This document shows, piece by piece, positions 25,123 to 33,398 of a stretch of 41,733 nucleotides of DNA. Source of the DNA: Oscillospiraceae bacterium (GTDB taxonomy: Bacteria; Bacillota; Clostridia; Oscillospirales; Oscillospiraceae); contig CADAAM010000013.1 of assembly GCA_902785905.1 (NCBI GenBank), forward strand, positions 1 to 41,733, written 5' to 3'. Position 1 is the stretch's first letter. Each line of letters starts with the position of its first letter. Under the pieces are notes generated by a model. That model worked only from the letters and a program-made list of their open reading frames with translations. It did not search any database and was not told the DNA's origin. A program made the position numbers and the translations under genes.

Positions 25123-26060
25123 ACGAGAACATCAAGCACAAAGGCCGCATCGGCCAGACGTTTATCTATCTGGGCAAGCTACTGCGCATGTTCGTCTATC
25201 AGAGCGACTGGAAGGTCCTCCCCATGGGCGCCATTATCGCGAGCGTCGTGACCTTCGTCGTGGGCGCAAACCTCTTTATCACCCAGGAGGGCACGCTGAT
25301 GGGCGCGTTCGCGCTGGTGTGCGTGTGCATCTGGAACGGCTTTTTCAACTCTATCCAGGTCGTCTGCCGGGAACGCGGCATCGTCAAGCGCGAGCACCGC
25401 TCCGGCATGCACGTCTCCTCCTACATCATGGCGCAGATGATCTATCAGTTCATGCTCTGCCTTGCACAGACCGTCATCACTCTGGTGATCTGCAACCTCT
25501 CGGGCGTAAAATTCCCCCAGCAGGGCATCATCACCGCAAGCGGAATGTTCGATCTGGGCATCACGCTCCTGCTCATCACCTTCGCAGCCGACATGATGGC
25601 TCTGATGGTCTCCAGCATCGTGCGAACCACCACCACCGCCATGACCGTCATGCCCTTCCTGCTGATCTTCCAGCTCGTCTTCTCGGGCGGCTTCTTCCAG
25701 CTCGCGGGCTTTGCCAAGAAGATCACCGTGCTGACCATCTCCCGCTGGGGCCTTGACAGCCTCTGCGCCGTCGGCCGGTATAACGAGCTCAAGATGGTCA
25801 CGCTCTGGAACACGATCTTCAAGTTCAAGGACATCGAATTTGAGGGGACAAAGCCGCTGCTGGATGTCATCCTGCAAATCCAGGAGCAGGGCAAGGTCGA
25901 CGACATCCTCTACTGGTCCGGCACCTACAACACGCGCGACGCCTTTGTCAGCACCGCCGAAAACGTCCTCAAAAACTGGGGGGCCATCGCGCTTTTGACC
26001 TTTATCTTCATCGTCGTCGCCATCATCGCGCTCAAGCTCATCGACCGGGACAAGCGCTGA
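25119..26060 (+). CDS. ABC-2 type exporter permease
   Basis: Membrane partner of the preceding ATPase; 313 residues from GTG 25119, whose GTGA overlaps the ATPase stop, with AAGGTG upstream. Six hydrophobic segments are visible, among them VLPMGAIIASVVTFVVGANLF, MGAFALVCVCIWNGFFNSI, FMLCLAQTVITLVIC, LGITLLLITFAADMMALMV, AMTVMPFLLIFQLVFSGGFF and AIALLTFIFIVVAIIALKLI. The loop RERGIVKREHRSGMHVSSYIMA matches the conserved cytoplasmic loop of ABC2_membrane (ABCG-type) permeases, and the LVFSGGFFQL turn is also typical. With one ATPase and one permease it likely assembles as a 2:2 exporter. Confidence 0.85.
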   Translation: MNENIKHKGRIGQTFIYLGKLLRMFVYQSDWKVLPMGAIIASVVTFVVGANLFITQEGTLMGAFALVCVCIWNGFFNSIQVVCRERGIVKREHRSGMHVSSYIMAQMIYQFMLCLAQTVITLVICNLSGVKFPQQGIITASGMFDLGITLLLITFAADMMALMVSSIVRTTTTAMTVMPFLLIFQLVFSGGFFQLAGFAKKITVLTISRWGLDSLCAVGRYNELKMVTLWNTIFKFKDIEFEGTKPLLDVILQIQEQGKVDDILYWSGTYNTRDAFVSTAENVLKNWGAIALLTFIFIVVAIIALKLIDRDKR

Positions 26061-26083
26061 ACCCCATCGGGGCGGCGATCCTC

Positions 26084-26300
26084 ACGGCGGACCCGAACGG
26101 GGTCCGCCGTCAAGCTGTCGACACTTTGTCGACAGCTTGACGGGCAAAAATGGGAACTTACGAAAAAGTTCCCATTTTTGCATGGATTGTACGTGAAGGG
26201 GGACTCCCCGTCCCCCTTCACAGATCCCCCTTACAAGACCAACCTGGTTTGCAAGGGTTTATCTGCAGTCTGACGGCGGACCCGAACGGGGTCCGCCGTC
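26084..26300. repeat. Cluster of five palindromes between operons
   Basis: The 376-base gap after the exporter holds, in order: ACGGCGGACCC/GGGTCCGCCGT (26084-26110), AAGCTGTCGAC/GTCGACAGCTT (26112-26138), CAAAAATGGGAACTT/AGTTCCCATTTTTG (26145-26180), GTGAAGGGGGAC/GTCCCCCTTCA (26191-26220) and a second copy of the first palindrome (26272-26300). That last one is followed by CTTTTT and is a likely terminator. The GTCGAC hairpin resembles the one at 4904-4920. Confidence 0.8.
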
Positions 26301-26366
26301 ACTTTTTATGCCTATTTCACGAAAGGAGGGCGGGCTTTGCCCCTGCATCTTTATACATTTTCCGAC

Positions 26367-26395
26367 TTGTTATCATGTCGGCGGCGTGTTATACT
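26367..26395 (+). promoter_or_regulatory. Promoter of the HTH-cupin-synthetase gene
   Basis: TTGTTA (26367-26372), 17 bases, TATACT (26390-26395), giving a leader of about 35 bases to ATG 26437, which has GGGAGGG upstream. Confidence 0.65.
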
Positions 26396-26436
26396 TCCAC
26401 ATATTGAAAAAAGTCGTTTTACGGGAGGGCTGAAAC

Positions 26437-28719
26437 ATGGCCAAACTGCCTGAACTGGAATACAAAATTCAGGAGATCACGGACCGCATCCGCGAGCTGA
26501 GAACGATCCTGGGCATCTCCGTCGAGGAGATGGCTCAGCGCCTCGGCCTCGAGCCCGAAGACTACCAGGCCTATGAGGCAGGGGAGGAGGAGCTGAACTT
26601 CGCCTTCCTCTACACCTGCGCGCAGATCCTGGGCGTCGACGTCACCGAACTCATCGAGGGCGTGAGCCCCCGGCTCTCCAGCTACATCCTCACCCGCAGC
26701 GGCGAGGGGCGGCGCGTCGAGCAGGCCCACGGCATGACCTACTACAACCTCGCCTATAAGTTCCGCCGCCGCATTGCCGAGCCGCTCTTTGTCCACAGCG
26801 TTTTCAGCGAGGCCGCGCAGCTTCGCCCCATCGAGGTCACCACCCACGAGGGCCAGGAGTTTGACATCGTCATCCGCGGCCACCTCAAGGTCCAGCTCGG
26901 CCGCCATAGCGAGATCCTCGGCCCCGGCGACACGATCTACTTTGACTCCACCACCCCGCACGGCATGATCGCCACCGACGGCGAGGACTGCGACTTCTAC
27001 GCCATCGTCCTCACGCCCGAGGAAAAGCTCGAGCAGCGCCCCGCCGAACAGCCCACCATCACCGCCGCCCGCGAGACCGGGCGCAAGCGCATTTACGAGA
27101 AGTTCATCACCCCCGTCGAGGACGGCAGCGACGTGCTGCGCATGATCCGCTTTGAAAACGCCGACCGCTTCAACTTCGCCTTCGACGTGGTGGACGCCCT
27201 GGGCGAGCAGCAGCCCGAGAAGCTGGCCCTCATGCACGTCGACCGCCACATGAAGGAGACGCGCCTGACCTTCGGGGACATGCGCAAGCTCTCCGGCCGC
27301 GCCGCCAACTACTTCCGCGCCCTCGGCATCAAGAAGGGCGACAAGGTCATGCTGGTGCTGCGGCGAAACTGGCAGTTCTGGCCCATCCTGATCGCGCTGG
27401 AAAAGCTCGGCGCCGTGGCCATCCCGGCCGTCGACCAGCTGCAGGAGAAGGACTACCTCTACCGCTTCGAAACCGCCCACGTCTCCGCCATCATCTGCAC
27501 CGCCGACGGGGAGAGCACCCGCCAGAGCGCTCCGGCCATCGAGCAGTACGGCAAGATCGCGGTCAAGATCGCGGTCAACGGCAAGGTGGAGGGCTGGCAC
27601 AGCTTCGACGAGGAGTTTGAGATGTACTCCGGCCGCTTTGTCCGCACGGAGGACGCCATCTGCGGCGACGACCCCATGATGATGATCTTCACCTCCGGCT
27701 CCACCGGCTATCCGAAGCTCGCCGCCCACAACTGCAAGTACCCCCTCGGCCACTTCGTCACCGCCCGATATTGGCACTGCGTCGACCCCAACGGCCTGCA
27801 CATGACCATCTCCGACACCGGCTGGGCCAAGGCCATGTGGGGCAAGATCTTCGGCCAGTGGCTGTGCGAGGCCGCCGTCTTCGTCTACGATTTTGACCGC
27901 TTCAACGCCGAAGAGATACTCCCGATGTTCGCAAAATACAACATCACCACCTTCTGCGCGCCGCCGACCATGTACCGCTTCCTCATCAAGCAGGACCTGA
28001 GCAAGTACGACCTGAGCTCCATCAAGCACGCCTCCACCGCGGGCGAGGCCATGAACCCCGAGGTCTTCAACCGCTTCAAGGAAGCCACCGGGCTTTCCAT
28101 CATGGAGGGCTTCGGTCAGACCGAGACCACCGTCGTCATCGGCAACTTCGTCGGCATGGTGCCGAAGATCGGCGCCATGGGCAAGCCCAACCCCCAGTAC
28201 GACGTGGAGCTCATTGACCCCGACGGCAAGCCCGCCCCCGCGGGCGAGATCGGCGAGATCTGCGTCTTCACCGGCGACGGCGCGCCCTGCGGCCTCTTCG
28301 CGGGCTACTATGAGAACGAGGAGGAGACCTCCGCCTGCTGGCACGACGGTTATTACCATACCGGGGACCTTGCCTGGCAGGACGAGGACGGCTACTTCTG
28401 GTATGTCGGCCGCGCGGACGACGTGATCAAGTCCTCCGGCTACCGCATCGGCCCCTTCGAGATTGAGAGCGTGCTCATGGAGCTGCCCTACGTGCTCGAG
28501 TGCGGCGTCACCGCTGTCCCGGACGAGATCCGCGGCCAGGTGGTCAAGGCCTGCATCGTTCTCGTCAAGGGCAAGGAGGGCACGGACGAGCTCAAGACCG
28601 AGATTCAGAACTATGTCAAGAAGCGCACCGCGCCGTATAAATATCCCCGCATCGTGGAATTTCGAGAGGAGCTGCCCAAGACCACCAGCGGCAAGATCAT
28701 CCGCAGCAAGCTGAAGTGA
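26437..28719 (+). CDS. HTH-cupin-acyl-CoA synthetase fusion protein
   Basis: A 760-residue protein of three parts. Residues about 10-75 form an XRE-type helix-turn-helix (IRELRTILGISVEEMAQRLG, LEPEDYQAYEAGEEEL). Residues about 110-200 are a cupin (THEGQEFDIVIRGHLKVQLG, LGPGDTIYFDSTTPHGM). Together they look like a whole XRE-cupin regulator. Residues about 240-760 are an AMP-forming acyl-CoA synthetase: P-loop MIFTSGSTGYPK near 416-427, MEGFGQTETT, YYHTGDLAWQDEDGYFWYVG, RADDVIKSSGYRIGPFEIE and the catalytic lysine region PKTTSGKIIRSKLK. The substrate is probably a short or medium acyl acid (inference). It is a single gene with its own promoter. No frame break separates the parts. Confidence 0.9.
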   Translation: MAKLPELEYKIQEITDRIRELRTILGISVEEMAQRLGLEPEDYQAYEAGEEELNFAFLYTCAQILGVDVTELIEGVSPRLSSYILTRSGEGRRVEQAHGMTYYNLAYKFRRRIAEPLFVHSVFSEAAQLRPIEVTTHEGQEFDIVIRGHLKVQLGRHSEILGPGDTIYFDSTTPHGMIATDGEDCDFYAIVLTPEEKLEQRPAEQPTITAARETGRKRIYEKFITPVEDGSDVLRMIRFENADRFNFAFDVVDALGEQQPEKLALMHVDRHMKETRLTFGDMRKLSGRAANYFRALGIKKGDKVMLVLRRNWQFWPILIALEKLGAVAIPAVDQLQEKDYLYRFETAHVSAIICTADGESTRQSAPAIEQYGKIAVKIAVNGKVEGWHSFDEEFEMYSGRFVRTEDAICGDDPMMMIFTSGSTGYPKLAAHNCKYPLGHFVTARYWHCVDPNGLHMTISDTGWAKAMWGKIFGQWLCEAAVFVYDFDRFNAEEILPMFAKYNITTFCAPPTMYRFLIKQDLSKYDLSSIKHASTAGEAMNPEVFNRFKEATGLSIMEGFGQTETTVVIGNFVGMVPKIGAMGKPNPQYDVELIDPDGKPAPAGEIGEICVFTGDGAPCGLFAGYYENEEETSACWHDGYYHTGDLAWQDEDGYFWYVGRADDVIKSSGYRIGPFEIESVLMELPYVLECGVTAVPDEIRGQVVKACIVLVKGKEGTDELKTEIQNYVKKRTAPYKYPRIVEFREELPKTTSGKIIRSKLK

Positions 28720-28795
28720 ATGCCGCGGCGGGTGCTTTGTGAGTTTACCTAAAAAATGACTTTCCGCGCCGCTTCGGTTCGTATTTTCTTTCGTC

Positions 28796-28824
28796 TTGAC
28801 AGTTCAAGGCCACGGCGTTACAAT
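28796..28824 (+). promoter_or_regulatory. Sigma-A promoter of the aromatic operon leader
   Basis: Perfect TTGACA (28796-28801), 17-base spacer, TACAAT (28819-28824; one mismatch to TATAAT). The start point would be near 28831, giving a terminated leader RNA of about 160 nucleotides. Confidence 0.88.
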
Positions 28825-28856
28825 ACAGGCATCCTGAATGTTAGGGGTTTAAAGTA

Positions 28857-28913
28857 ATGAAGTCCAGCCTCGTTTTTGCGTCCTATTATACCTTTACCGG
28901 CGTTCGCGGGTAA
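28857..28913 (+). CDS. Leader peptide of the Phe/Tyr operon attenuator
   Basis: An 18-codon ORF, MKSSLVFASYYTFTGVRG, ATG 28857, stop TAA 28911-28913, with AGGGG nine bases upstream. Codons 10-13 are Tyr-Tyr-Thr-Phe and codon 7 is Phe. The Tyr codons (28884-28889) lie in the left arm of hairpin 1:2 and the stop codon lies in its right arm, as in proteobacterial phe/trp leaders. A ribosome stalled at Tyr or Phe would free segment 2; one at the stop codon would cover it. Not detected by usual gene finders because of size. Direct evidence of translation is lacking. Confidence 0.75.
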   Translation: MKSSLVFASYYTFTGVRG

Positions 28914-28971
28914 GGATAATTTGTGGCGCAAAAAAGAGAGATCTCAGCTTTTTTTGCCGCACAGGTTATCC
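28885..28971 (+). promoter_or_regulatory. Transcription attenuator with alternative hairpins
   Basis: Segment 1 (ATTAT-CCTT-ACC, 28885-28898) pairs with segment 2 (GGT-AAGG-ATAAT, 28909-28920). Segment 2 (GGATAATTTGTG, 28914-28925) can instead pair with segment 3 (CACAGGTTATCC, 28960-28971) over 12 consecutive pairs, two of them G-U, and this stem extends inward through GCAAAAAA/TTTTTTGC (28928-28935 with 28950-28957). Segment 3 also forms the left arm of the terminator at 28956-28989, so the 2:3 and terminator folds exclude each other. All pairings were read by eye; energies were not computed. Confidence 0.8.
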
Positions 28972-28989
28972 TGTGCGGCTTTTGTTTTT
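28956..28989 (+). terminator. Attenuator terminator
   Basis: Ten-pair stem GCCGCACAGG / CCTGTGCGGC, loop TTAT, then TTTTGTTTTT. It is a strong intrinsic terminator placed 266 bases before aroF and 43 bases after the leader peptide stop. Confidence 0.92.
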
Positions 28990-29255
28990 GGGAAACGGCG
29001 AACCAATCGCCGCGCACGTCTTGACGGCATATTTTCCGCCTGATTTTGTCTCGAAATCTTGACATACACAATCCGATTCGCTTTGCTCACATGGATAAGT
29101 TCGCGTTAGCCAAATCAAAGATTTGGACGCTCACTTAAGTATGCCTGCGATTTCTCGCCTTCATCAGACGAAAAATCTGCTCGCCAATCCGCACACTTCG
29201 ATTGATTCACCGCTTCCCGGGTGAGAATGCTTTTTATTTACAGGAGGAAATAGAT
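28990..29255. repeat. Untranslated region between attenuator and aroF, probable dispersed repeat
   Basis: About 265 bases without a gene. Contains GGCGA/TCGCC (28996-29012), CCAAATC/GATTTGG (29110-29127) and an arm GATTTCTCGCC...CAGACGAAAAATC (29150-29178). The stretch 29085-29215 has the look of a mobile intergenic repeat inserted into the leader. A second TTGACA occurs at 29060-29065, but no acceptable -10 follows at 16-18 bases, so I do not call a second promoter. Confidence 0.5.
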
Positions 29256-30257
29256 ATGATCGTTGTATTGAAGCACGGTGTTTCCGAGGAAAAGATGGCC
29301 CAGCTCATTGCCTGGCTCAAGGCCCTGGGTCTGCGCATCCACATTTCCAACGGCGAATTTCAGACCGTTCTCGGCCTCGTGGGGGACACCTCCACGGTGG
29401 ACATGGACCTCGTGGAGAGCCTTGACATCGTCGAGAGCGTCAAGCGCGTCACGGAGCCCTTCAAGATGAGCAGCCGCAAGTTCCACCCCGAGTCCTCGGT
29501 GATCTCGGTGGGCGACGTCAAAATCGGCGCGGGTAACTTCGTGATGATCGCGGGCCCCTGCTCGGTGGAGTCGGAGGAGCAGATCGTCACCGTGGCGAAG
29601 GCCGTCAAGGCAGCGGGCGCGACGCTCCTGCGCGGCGGCGCGTTCAAGCCCCGCACCTCTCCCTACGATTTCCCCGGCCTCAAGGCCCAGGGGCTGGAGC
29701 TTTTGAAGGTCGCCCGGCAGGAGACCGGTCTGCCCTTCGTCACCGAGCTTATGAACATCAACGATCTGCCCCTCTTCGAGGACGTGGACGTCATCCAGAT
29801 CGGCGCGCGCAACATGCAGAACTTTGACCTTCTGCGCGAGCTGGGCCACACGGACAAGCCGATCCTCTTGAAGCGCGGCCTTGCCAACACGCTCAAGGAG
29901 CTTCTGATGAGCGCGGAGTACATCATGGCCTCCGGCAATGAGCAGGTCATGCTCTGCGAGCGCGGCATCCGCACCTTCTCCGACTACACCCGCAACACCC
30001 TGGACCTCTCCGCCGTGCCCATGCTGCATGAGCTTTCACATCTGCCCGTGATCGTGGACCCGAGCCACGCCACCGGTATTGCCCGCCTCGTGCCGCCAAT
30101 GGCCCTGGCCGCCACCGCCGGCGGGGCGGACGGTCTCATCATCGAGGTCCACAACGATCCCATCCACGCCCTGTGCGACGGGGCGCAGAGCCTCCGGCCC
30201 GAGGAGTTTTCCGCCCTGGCCGACAAGGTCCGCGCCATCCGGGGGGTGGTCGGATGA
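29256..30257 (+). CDS. aroF: 3-deoxy-7-phosphoheptulonate (DAHP) synthase, type I-beta
   Basis: First step of the shikimate pathway: PEP plus erythrose-4-phosphate to DAHP; 333 residues. Residues 1-70 are the ferredoxin-like regulatory domain ([20 protein letters not shown]) known to give Tyr/Phe feedback control in Thermotoga-type enzymes. The barrel follows with [46 protein letters not shown] and [12 protein letters not shown] 29256 has AGGAGG seven bases upstream; the frame opens earlier at 29202. First structural gene after the attenuator, and its stop overlaps tyrA (ATGA). Confidence 0.96.
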   Translation: MIVVLKHGVSEEKMAQLIAWLKALGLRIHISNGEFQTVLGLVGDTSTVDMDLVESLDIVESVKRVTEPFKMSSRKFHPESSVISVGDVKIGAGNFVMIAGPCSVESEEQIVTVAKAVKAAGATLLRGGAFKPRTSPYDFPGLKAQGLELLKVARQETGLPFVTELMNINDLPLFEDVDVIQIGARNMQNFDLLRELGHTDKPILLKRGLANTLKELLMSAEYIMASGNEQVMLCERGIRTFSDYTRNTLDLSAVPMLHELSHLPVIVDPSHATGIARLVPPMALAATAGGADGLIIEVHNDPIHALCDGAQSLRPEEFSALADKVRAIRGVVG

Positions 30258-31087
30258 GCACCGTCGGCGTCTTCGGCCTCGGCCTCATCGGCGGCAGCTT
30301 CGTCAAGGCCTACCACGCGGCGGGCTGGACGGTGCTCGCCCACAACCGCTCGCAGTCCGTCCTGGACTTCGCCAAACTCAGCGGCGACGTGGACGGAGAT
30401 CTTACCAAAAAGAACATCGGCGAGTGCGACCTTGTCCTGATCACTATCTACCCCGAGGCGGCGGTCAGCACTCTGCGGGAGTTTGCACCCTATATCGGCG
30501 AAAAGCCGCTGGTCATGGACTGCTGCGGCACCAAGCGCGTCGTGTGTGAGGCGGCCTTCCCGATCGCCGAGGAATACGGCTTCACCTTCGTCGGCGGCCA
30601 CCCCATGGCGGGCACCCAGTATTCCGGCTACAAGTACGCCAAGGCGACCCTGTACCACAACCAGCCCATGGTCATCGTCCCCCCGCGCTATGACGACATT
30701 TTTCTGCTCGGGCGGGTCAAGTCCCTTTTGAGTCCGGCGGGCTTCGGCCGCTACTCGGTCACCACCGCCGAGGCGCACGACGCCATGATCGCCTTCACCT
30801 CGCAGCTTGCGCACGTGGTGTCCAACGCCTATGTCAAGAGCCCGACAGCCAAGCAGCACCACGGCTTCTCCGCGGGCAGCTACAAGGATCTCACCCGCGT
30901 GGCCTGGCTCAACGCCCCCATGTGGGCCGAGCTCTTTCTGGAGAACAAAGACTACCTCATCGGCGAGGTGGACTGCATCATCGACAGCCTCACAGCCTAC
31001 CGCGACGCCATGAGAGACAACGACCGCGAAAAGCTCACCACCCTCCTGGAGGAGGGCAAGCGCCTCAAGGAGGAGATCGACGGATGA
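30254..31087 (+). CDS. tyrA: Prephenate dehydrogenase
   Basis: NAD(P)-dependent oxidative decarboxylation of prephenate to 4-hydroxyphenylpyruvate, the committed step to tyrosine; 277 residues. N-terminal Rossmann motif [16 protein letters not shown], then the prephenate-binding [13 protein letters not shown] (the HPM/AG motif of the family) and the C-terminal all-helical domain ([42 protein letters not shown]). No ACT domain follows, so feedback control is not apparent. ATGA overlaps with both neighbours indicate coupled translation. Confidence 0.93.
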   Translation: MSTVGVFGLGLIGGSFVKAYHAAGWTVLAHNRSQSVLDFAKLSGDVDGDLTKKNIGECDLVLITIYPEAAVSTLREFAPYIGEKPLVMDCCGTKRVVCEAAFPIAEEYGFTFVGGHPMAGTQYSGYKYAKATLYHNQPMVIVPPRYDDIFLLGRVKSLLSPAGFGRYSVTTAEAHDAMIAFTSQLAHVVSNAYVKSPTAKQHHGFSAGSYKDLTRVAWLNAPMWAELFLENKDYLIGEVDCIIDSLTAYRDAMRDNDREKLTTLLEEGKRLKEEIDG

Positions 31088-32139
31088 CACGCCTTGTCCA
31101 TGTGAGCGCCCCCTCGGGCAGCTATGACGTGAAGATCGGCTCCGGGCTTCTGCCGACGCTCGGCCAGGAAGTGCGCGCCGTGACAAAGGCGCAGCGCTGC
31201 GCAGTCGTCTCCGGCATGAACGTCTATCCCCTCTACGGGGACGCGGTGCAGAGCAGCCTTGAGTGCGCGGGCTTCGAGACGGTCTCCCTCGTCTTCCCGG
31301 CGGGGGAGCAGACCAAGTGCCTCGAGCGCTACGGGGAGCTGCTGAATTTTCTGACCTACAACCGCTTCACGAGAAGCGACTGCGTCGTCGCCCTGGGCGG
31401 CGGCGTGACCGGCGACCTCGCGGGCTTCGCGGCGGCGACCTATCAGCGCGGCGTGCCCTATGTCCAGGTCCCGACGACTTTGCTCGCCGCGGTGGACTCC
31501 TCGGTCGGCGGCAAGACCGCCATCGACCTGCCCGCCGGAAAAAACCAGGTCGGGGCCTTCTACCAGCCCTCGCTGGTCCTCTGCGATACCGACACCCTCC
31601 GGACCCTGCCGGAGCGGGAGCTTCGCGCCGGGTTTGCGGAGGTCATCAAATACGCCGTCCTCGGCGACCCGGCCCTCTTCGAGGCGCTGAAAAACCGGAG
31701 CGTCGACCTGCCCGCCGTGATCGAGACCTGCGTGAAGCGCAAGGCGGAGATCGTTGCGGAGGACGAGAGGGACACCGGCAAGCGCCGCCTTCTGAACCTC
31801 GGCCACAGCTTCGGCCACGCGGTCGAGAGCCGCAGCGCCTATGCGGTTCTGCACGGCGAGGCTGTCGCCGTCGGCACGGCGATGATCTGCCGGGCCGCGC
31901 AGAGCAGGGGACTGCTCTCCGAGGCCGACTGCGGAGCCGTGATCGCCCTGCTGCGCGACTACGGCCTGCCGACTGAAACAACATTCAGCGCGGACGAGCT
32001 TTTGGACACCCTGCGCCTGGACAAGAAAATCTCCGGCGGGAAGCTCCACCTCGTCGTCCCGCGCGAGATCGGCCGCTGCGACATCCTCCCCGTTCCGGAG
32101 GAGGAGCTGCGCGCCTGGCTGGAGGCGGGGCTGAGATGA
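31084..32139 (+). CDS. aroB: 3-dehydroquinate synthase
   Basis: Converts DAHP to 3-dehydroquinate, NAD- and metal-dependent; 351 residues, normal length. Motifs: [66 protein letters not shown], and the metal ligands in GHSFGHAVE and [12 protein letters not shown] 31084 overlaps the tyrA stop by four bases, and the stop overlaps aroA. The frame opens 54 codons earlier, inside tyrA, but no ribosome site supports that. Confidence 0.96.
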   Translation: MTRLVHVSAPSGSYDVKIGSGLLPTLGQEVRAVTKAQRCAVVSGMNVYPLYGDAVQSSLECAGFETVSLVFPAGEQTKCLERYGELLNFLTYNRFTRSDCVVALGGGVTGDLAGFAAATYQRGVPYVQVPTTLLAAVDSSVGGKTAIDLPAGKNQVGAFYQPSLVLCDTDTLRTLPERELRAGFAEVIKYAVLGDPALFEALKNRSVDLPAVIETCVKRKAEIVAEDERDTGKRRLLNLGHSFGHAVESRSAYAVLHGEAVAVGTAMICRAAQSRGLLSEADCGAVIALLRDYGLPTETTFSADELLDTLRLDKKISGGKLHLVVPREIGRCDILPVPEEELRAWLEAGLR

Positions 32140-33398
32140 AGAAGGAGCGCCGTTTTTCTGTCGGGCTGACGCCGGGGCCCTGCGCTGGCGAAGTCTGTAT
32201 TCCCTCCTCCAAATCCGTCGCCCACCGCCTGCTGATCTGCGCCGCGCTGGGGACGGAGAAAACAACACTTCTGATCGACGGCTTTTCCAGGGACATCCTC
32301 GCCACGGCGAAGTGCCTGCGGGCGCTCGGCACCGGGATCGAGGCGAAGGAACGCCGCATCCGCGTCACGCCCATTCAAAAGCCTGTCGGCGGCGGCCTGC
32401 TCCCCTGCGGGGAGAGCGGCTCGACCCTGCGCTTTCTGCTCCCCGTGGCCGGGGCGCTGGGCGTCTCGGGCTATTTCAAAATGGAGGGACGCCTGCCCGA
32501 GCGGCCCATGCAGGTCTATGAAGACGTCCTGCGCGCCCACGGGATGGAGATTTCTCGGGACGGGAGCTTTCTGCGTTTCGGCGGACAGCTCCGCAGCGGG
32601 GACTACAGCCTCCCGGGGGACGTGTCCAGCCAGTATTTCTCCGGCCTGCTGATGGCCCTGCCGCGGCTTTCTGGCGACAGCGCGGTCACGGCGGAGGGGA
32701 CGCTGGAATCCGCGGGCTACATCCGCCTGACGGAGGACGCGCTCGCCCTCTCCGGCGTCCGGATTAAACGGGAGGGGCAGCGCTGGCATATCCCCGGCTC
32801 CCAACGTTTTACGCTTCCCGGCGTCCTGCGCGTGGAAGGGGACTGGTCAAACGCCGCCTTCTTTCTCTGCATGGGCGCGCTGAGTGAAAAGGGCGTCACC
32901 GTGCGCGGGCTGAATCTCCGCTCCGCCCAGGGGGACAGGGCCGTGCTGGACATCCTCAGACAGTTCGGCGCTTCGGTAGAAGCCTCCGACGGCGAGGTAA
33001 CGGTGCGTCGCGCGGAGCTGAGTCCCGTCACCATTGACGCCGCGCCTATCCCCGATCTGGTTCCGGTTTTGTCCGTTCTGGCCTGCGGGGCAACGGGGGA
33101 TACAAGGATCATCAACGCGGCGCGGCTTCGCATGAAGGAGTCCGACCGCCTGCAAACGACGGCAAAGCTGATAAGCGACCTCGGCGGGGCGGTGGACGAG
33201 CTGCCCGACGGCCTCGTCATCCACGGGACGGGCGGACTTCGCGGCGGTGACGTTGATTCCTGCGGCGACCACCGCATCGCCATGAGCGCCGCCGTCGCCG
33301 CCGGATTGTGCCGTGAGAGCGTCACGATCGGCGGCGCGGACTGCGTGCAGAAATCCTACCCCGCCTTCTGGGAGGACTTCTGGAGGTGCGCGAGATGA
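32136..33398 (+). CDS. aroA: 3-phosphoshikimate 1-carboxyvinyltransferase (EPSP synthase)
   Basis: Joins PEP to shikimate-3-phosphate; 420 residues. Active-site motifs: IPSSKSVAHRLLICAAL (Lys and Ser contact substrate), GESGSTLRFLLPVAG in place of the GNAGTAMRPL motif of the class I enzymes, LPGDVSSQYFSGLLMALP, AARLRMKESDRL and GDHRIAMSAAVA. The ESGSTLRF form is the one usual in Clostridia and is often grouped with glyphosate-tolerant class II enzymes; tolerance is not shown here. Coupled to aroB and aroC by ATGA-type overlaps. Confidence 0.95.
   Translation: MKKERRFSVGLTPGPCAGEVCIPSSKSVAHRLLICAALGTEKTTLLIDGFSRDILATAKCLRALGTGIEAKERRIRVTPIQKPVGGGLLPCGESGSTLRFLLPVAGALGVSGYFKMEGRLPERPMQVYEDVLRAHGMEISRDGSFLRFGGQLRSGDYSLPGDVSSQYFSGLLMALPRLSGDSAVTAEGTLESAGYIRLTEDALALSGVRIKREGQRWHIPGSQRFTLPGVLRVEGDWSNAAFFLCMGALSEKGVTVRGLNLRSAQGDRAVLDILRQFGASVEASDGEVTVRRAELSPVTIDAAPIPDLVPVLSVLACGATGDTRIINAARLRMKESDRLQTTAKLISDLGGAVDELPDGLVIHGTGGLRGGDVDSCGDHRIAMSAAVAAGLCRESVTIGGADCVQKSYPAFWEDFWRCAR

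Noticed and set aside
28800-28990. 6S RNA or another standard structured ncRNA
   Set aside because: The leader has promoter, long hairpin and terminator, but the pairing does not give a closed central bubble. The hairpins are better explained as attenuator segments tied to the short ORF.
29060-29090. Second promoter directly before aroF
   Set aside because: TTGACA at 29060-29065 is perfect, but the best -10 at 17 bases is TTTGCT, too weak to claim.
28825-29255. T-box riboswitch for aromatic genes
   Set aside because: No T-box core (GGGTGGNACCGCG-like) or specifier loop arrangement is visible upstream of the terminator.
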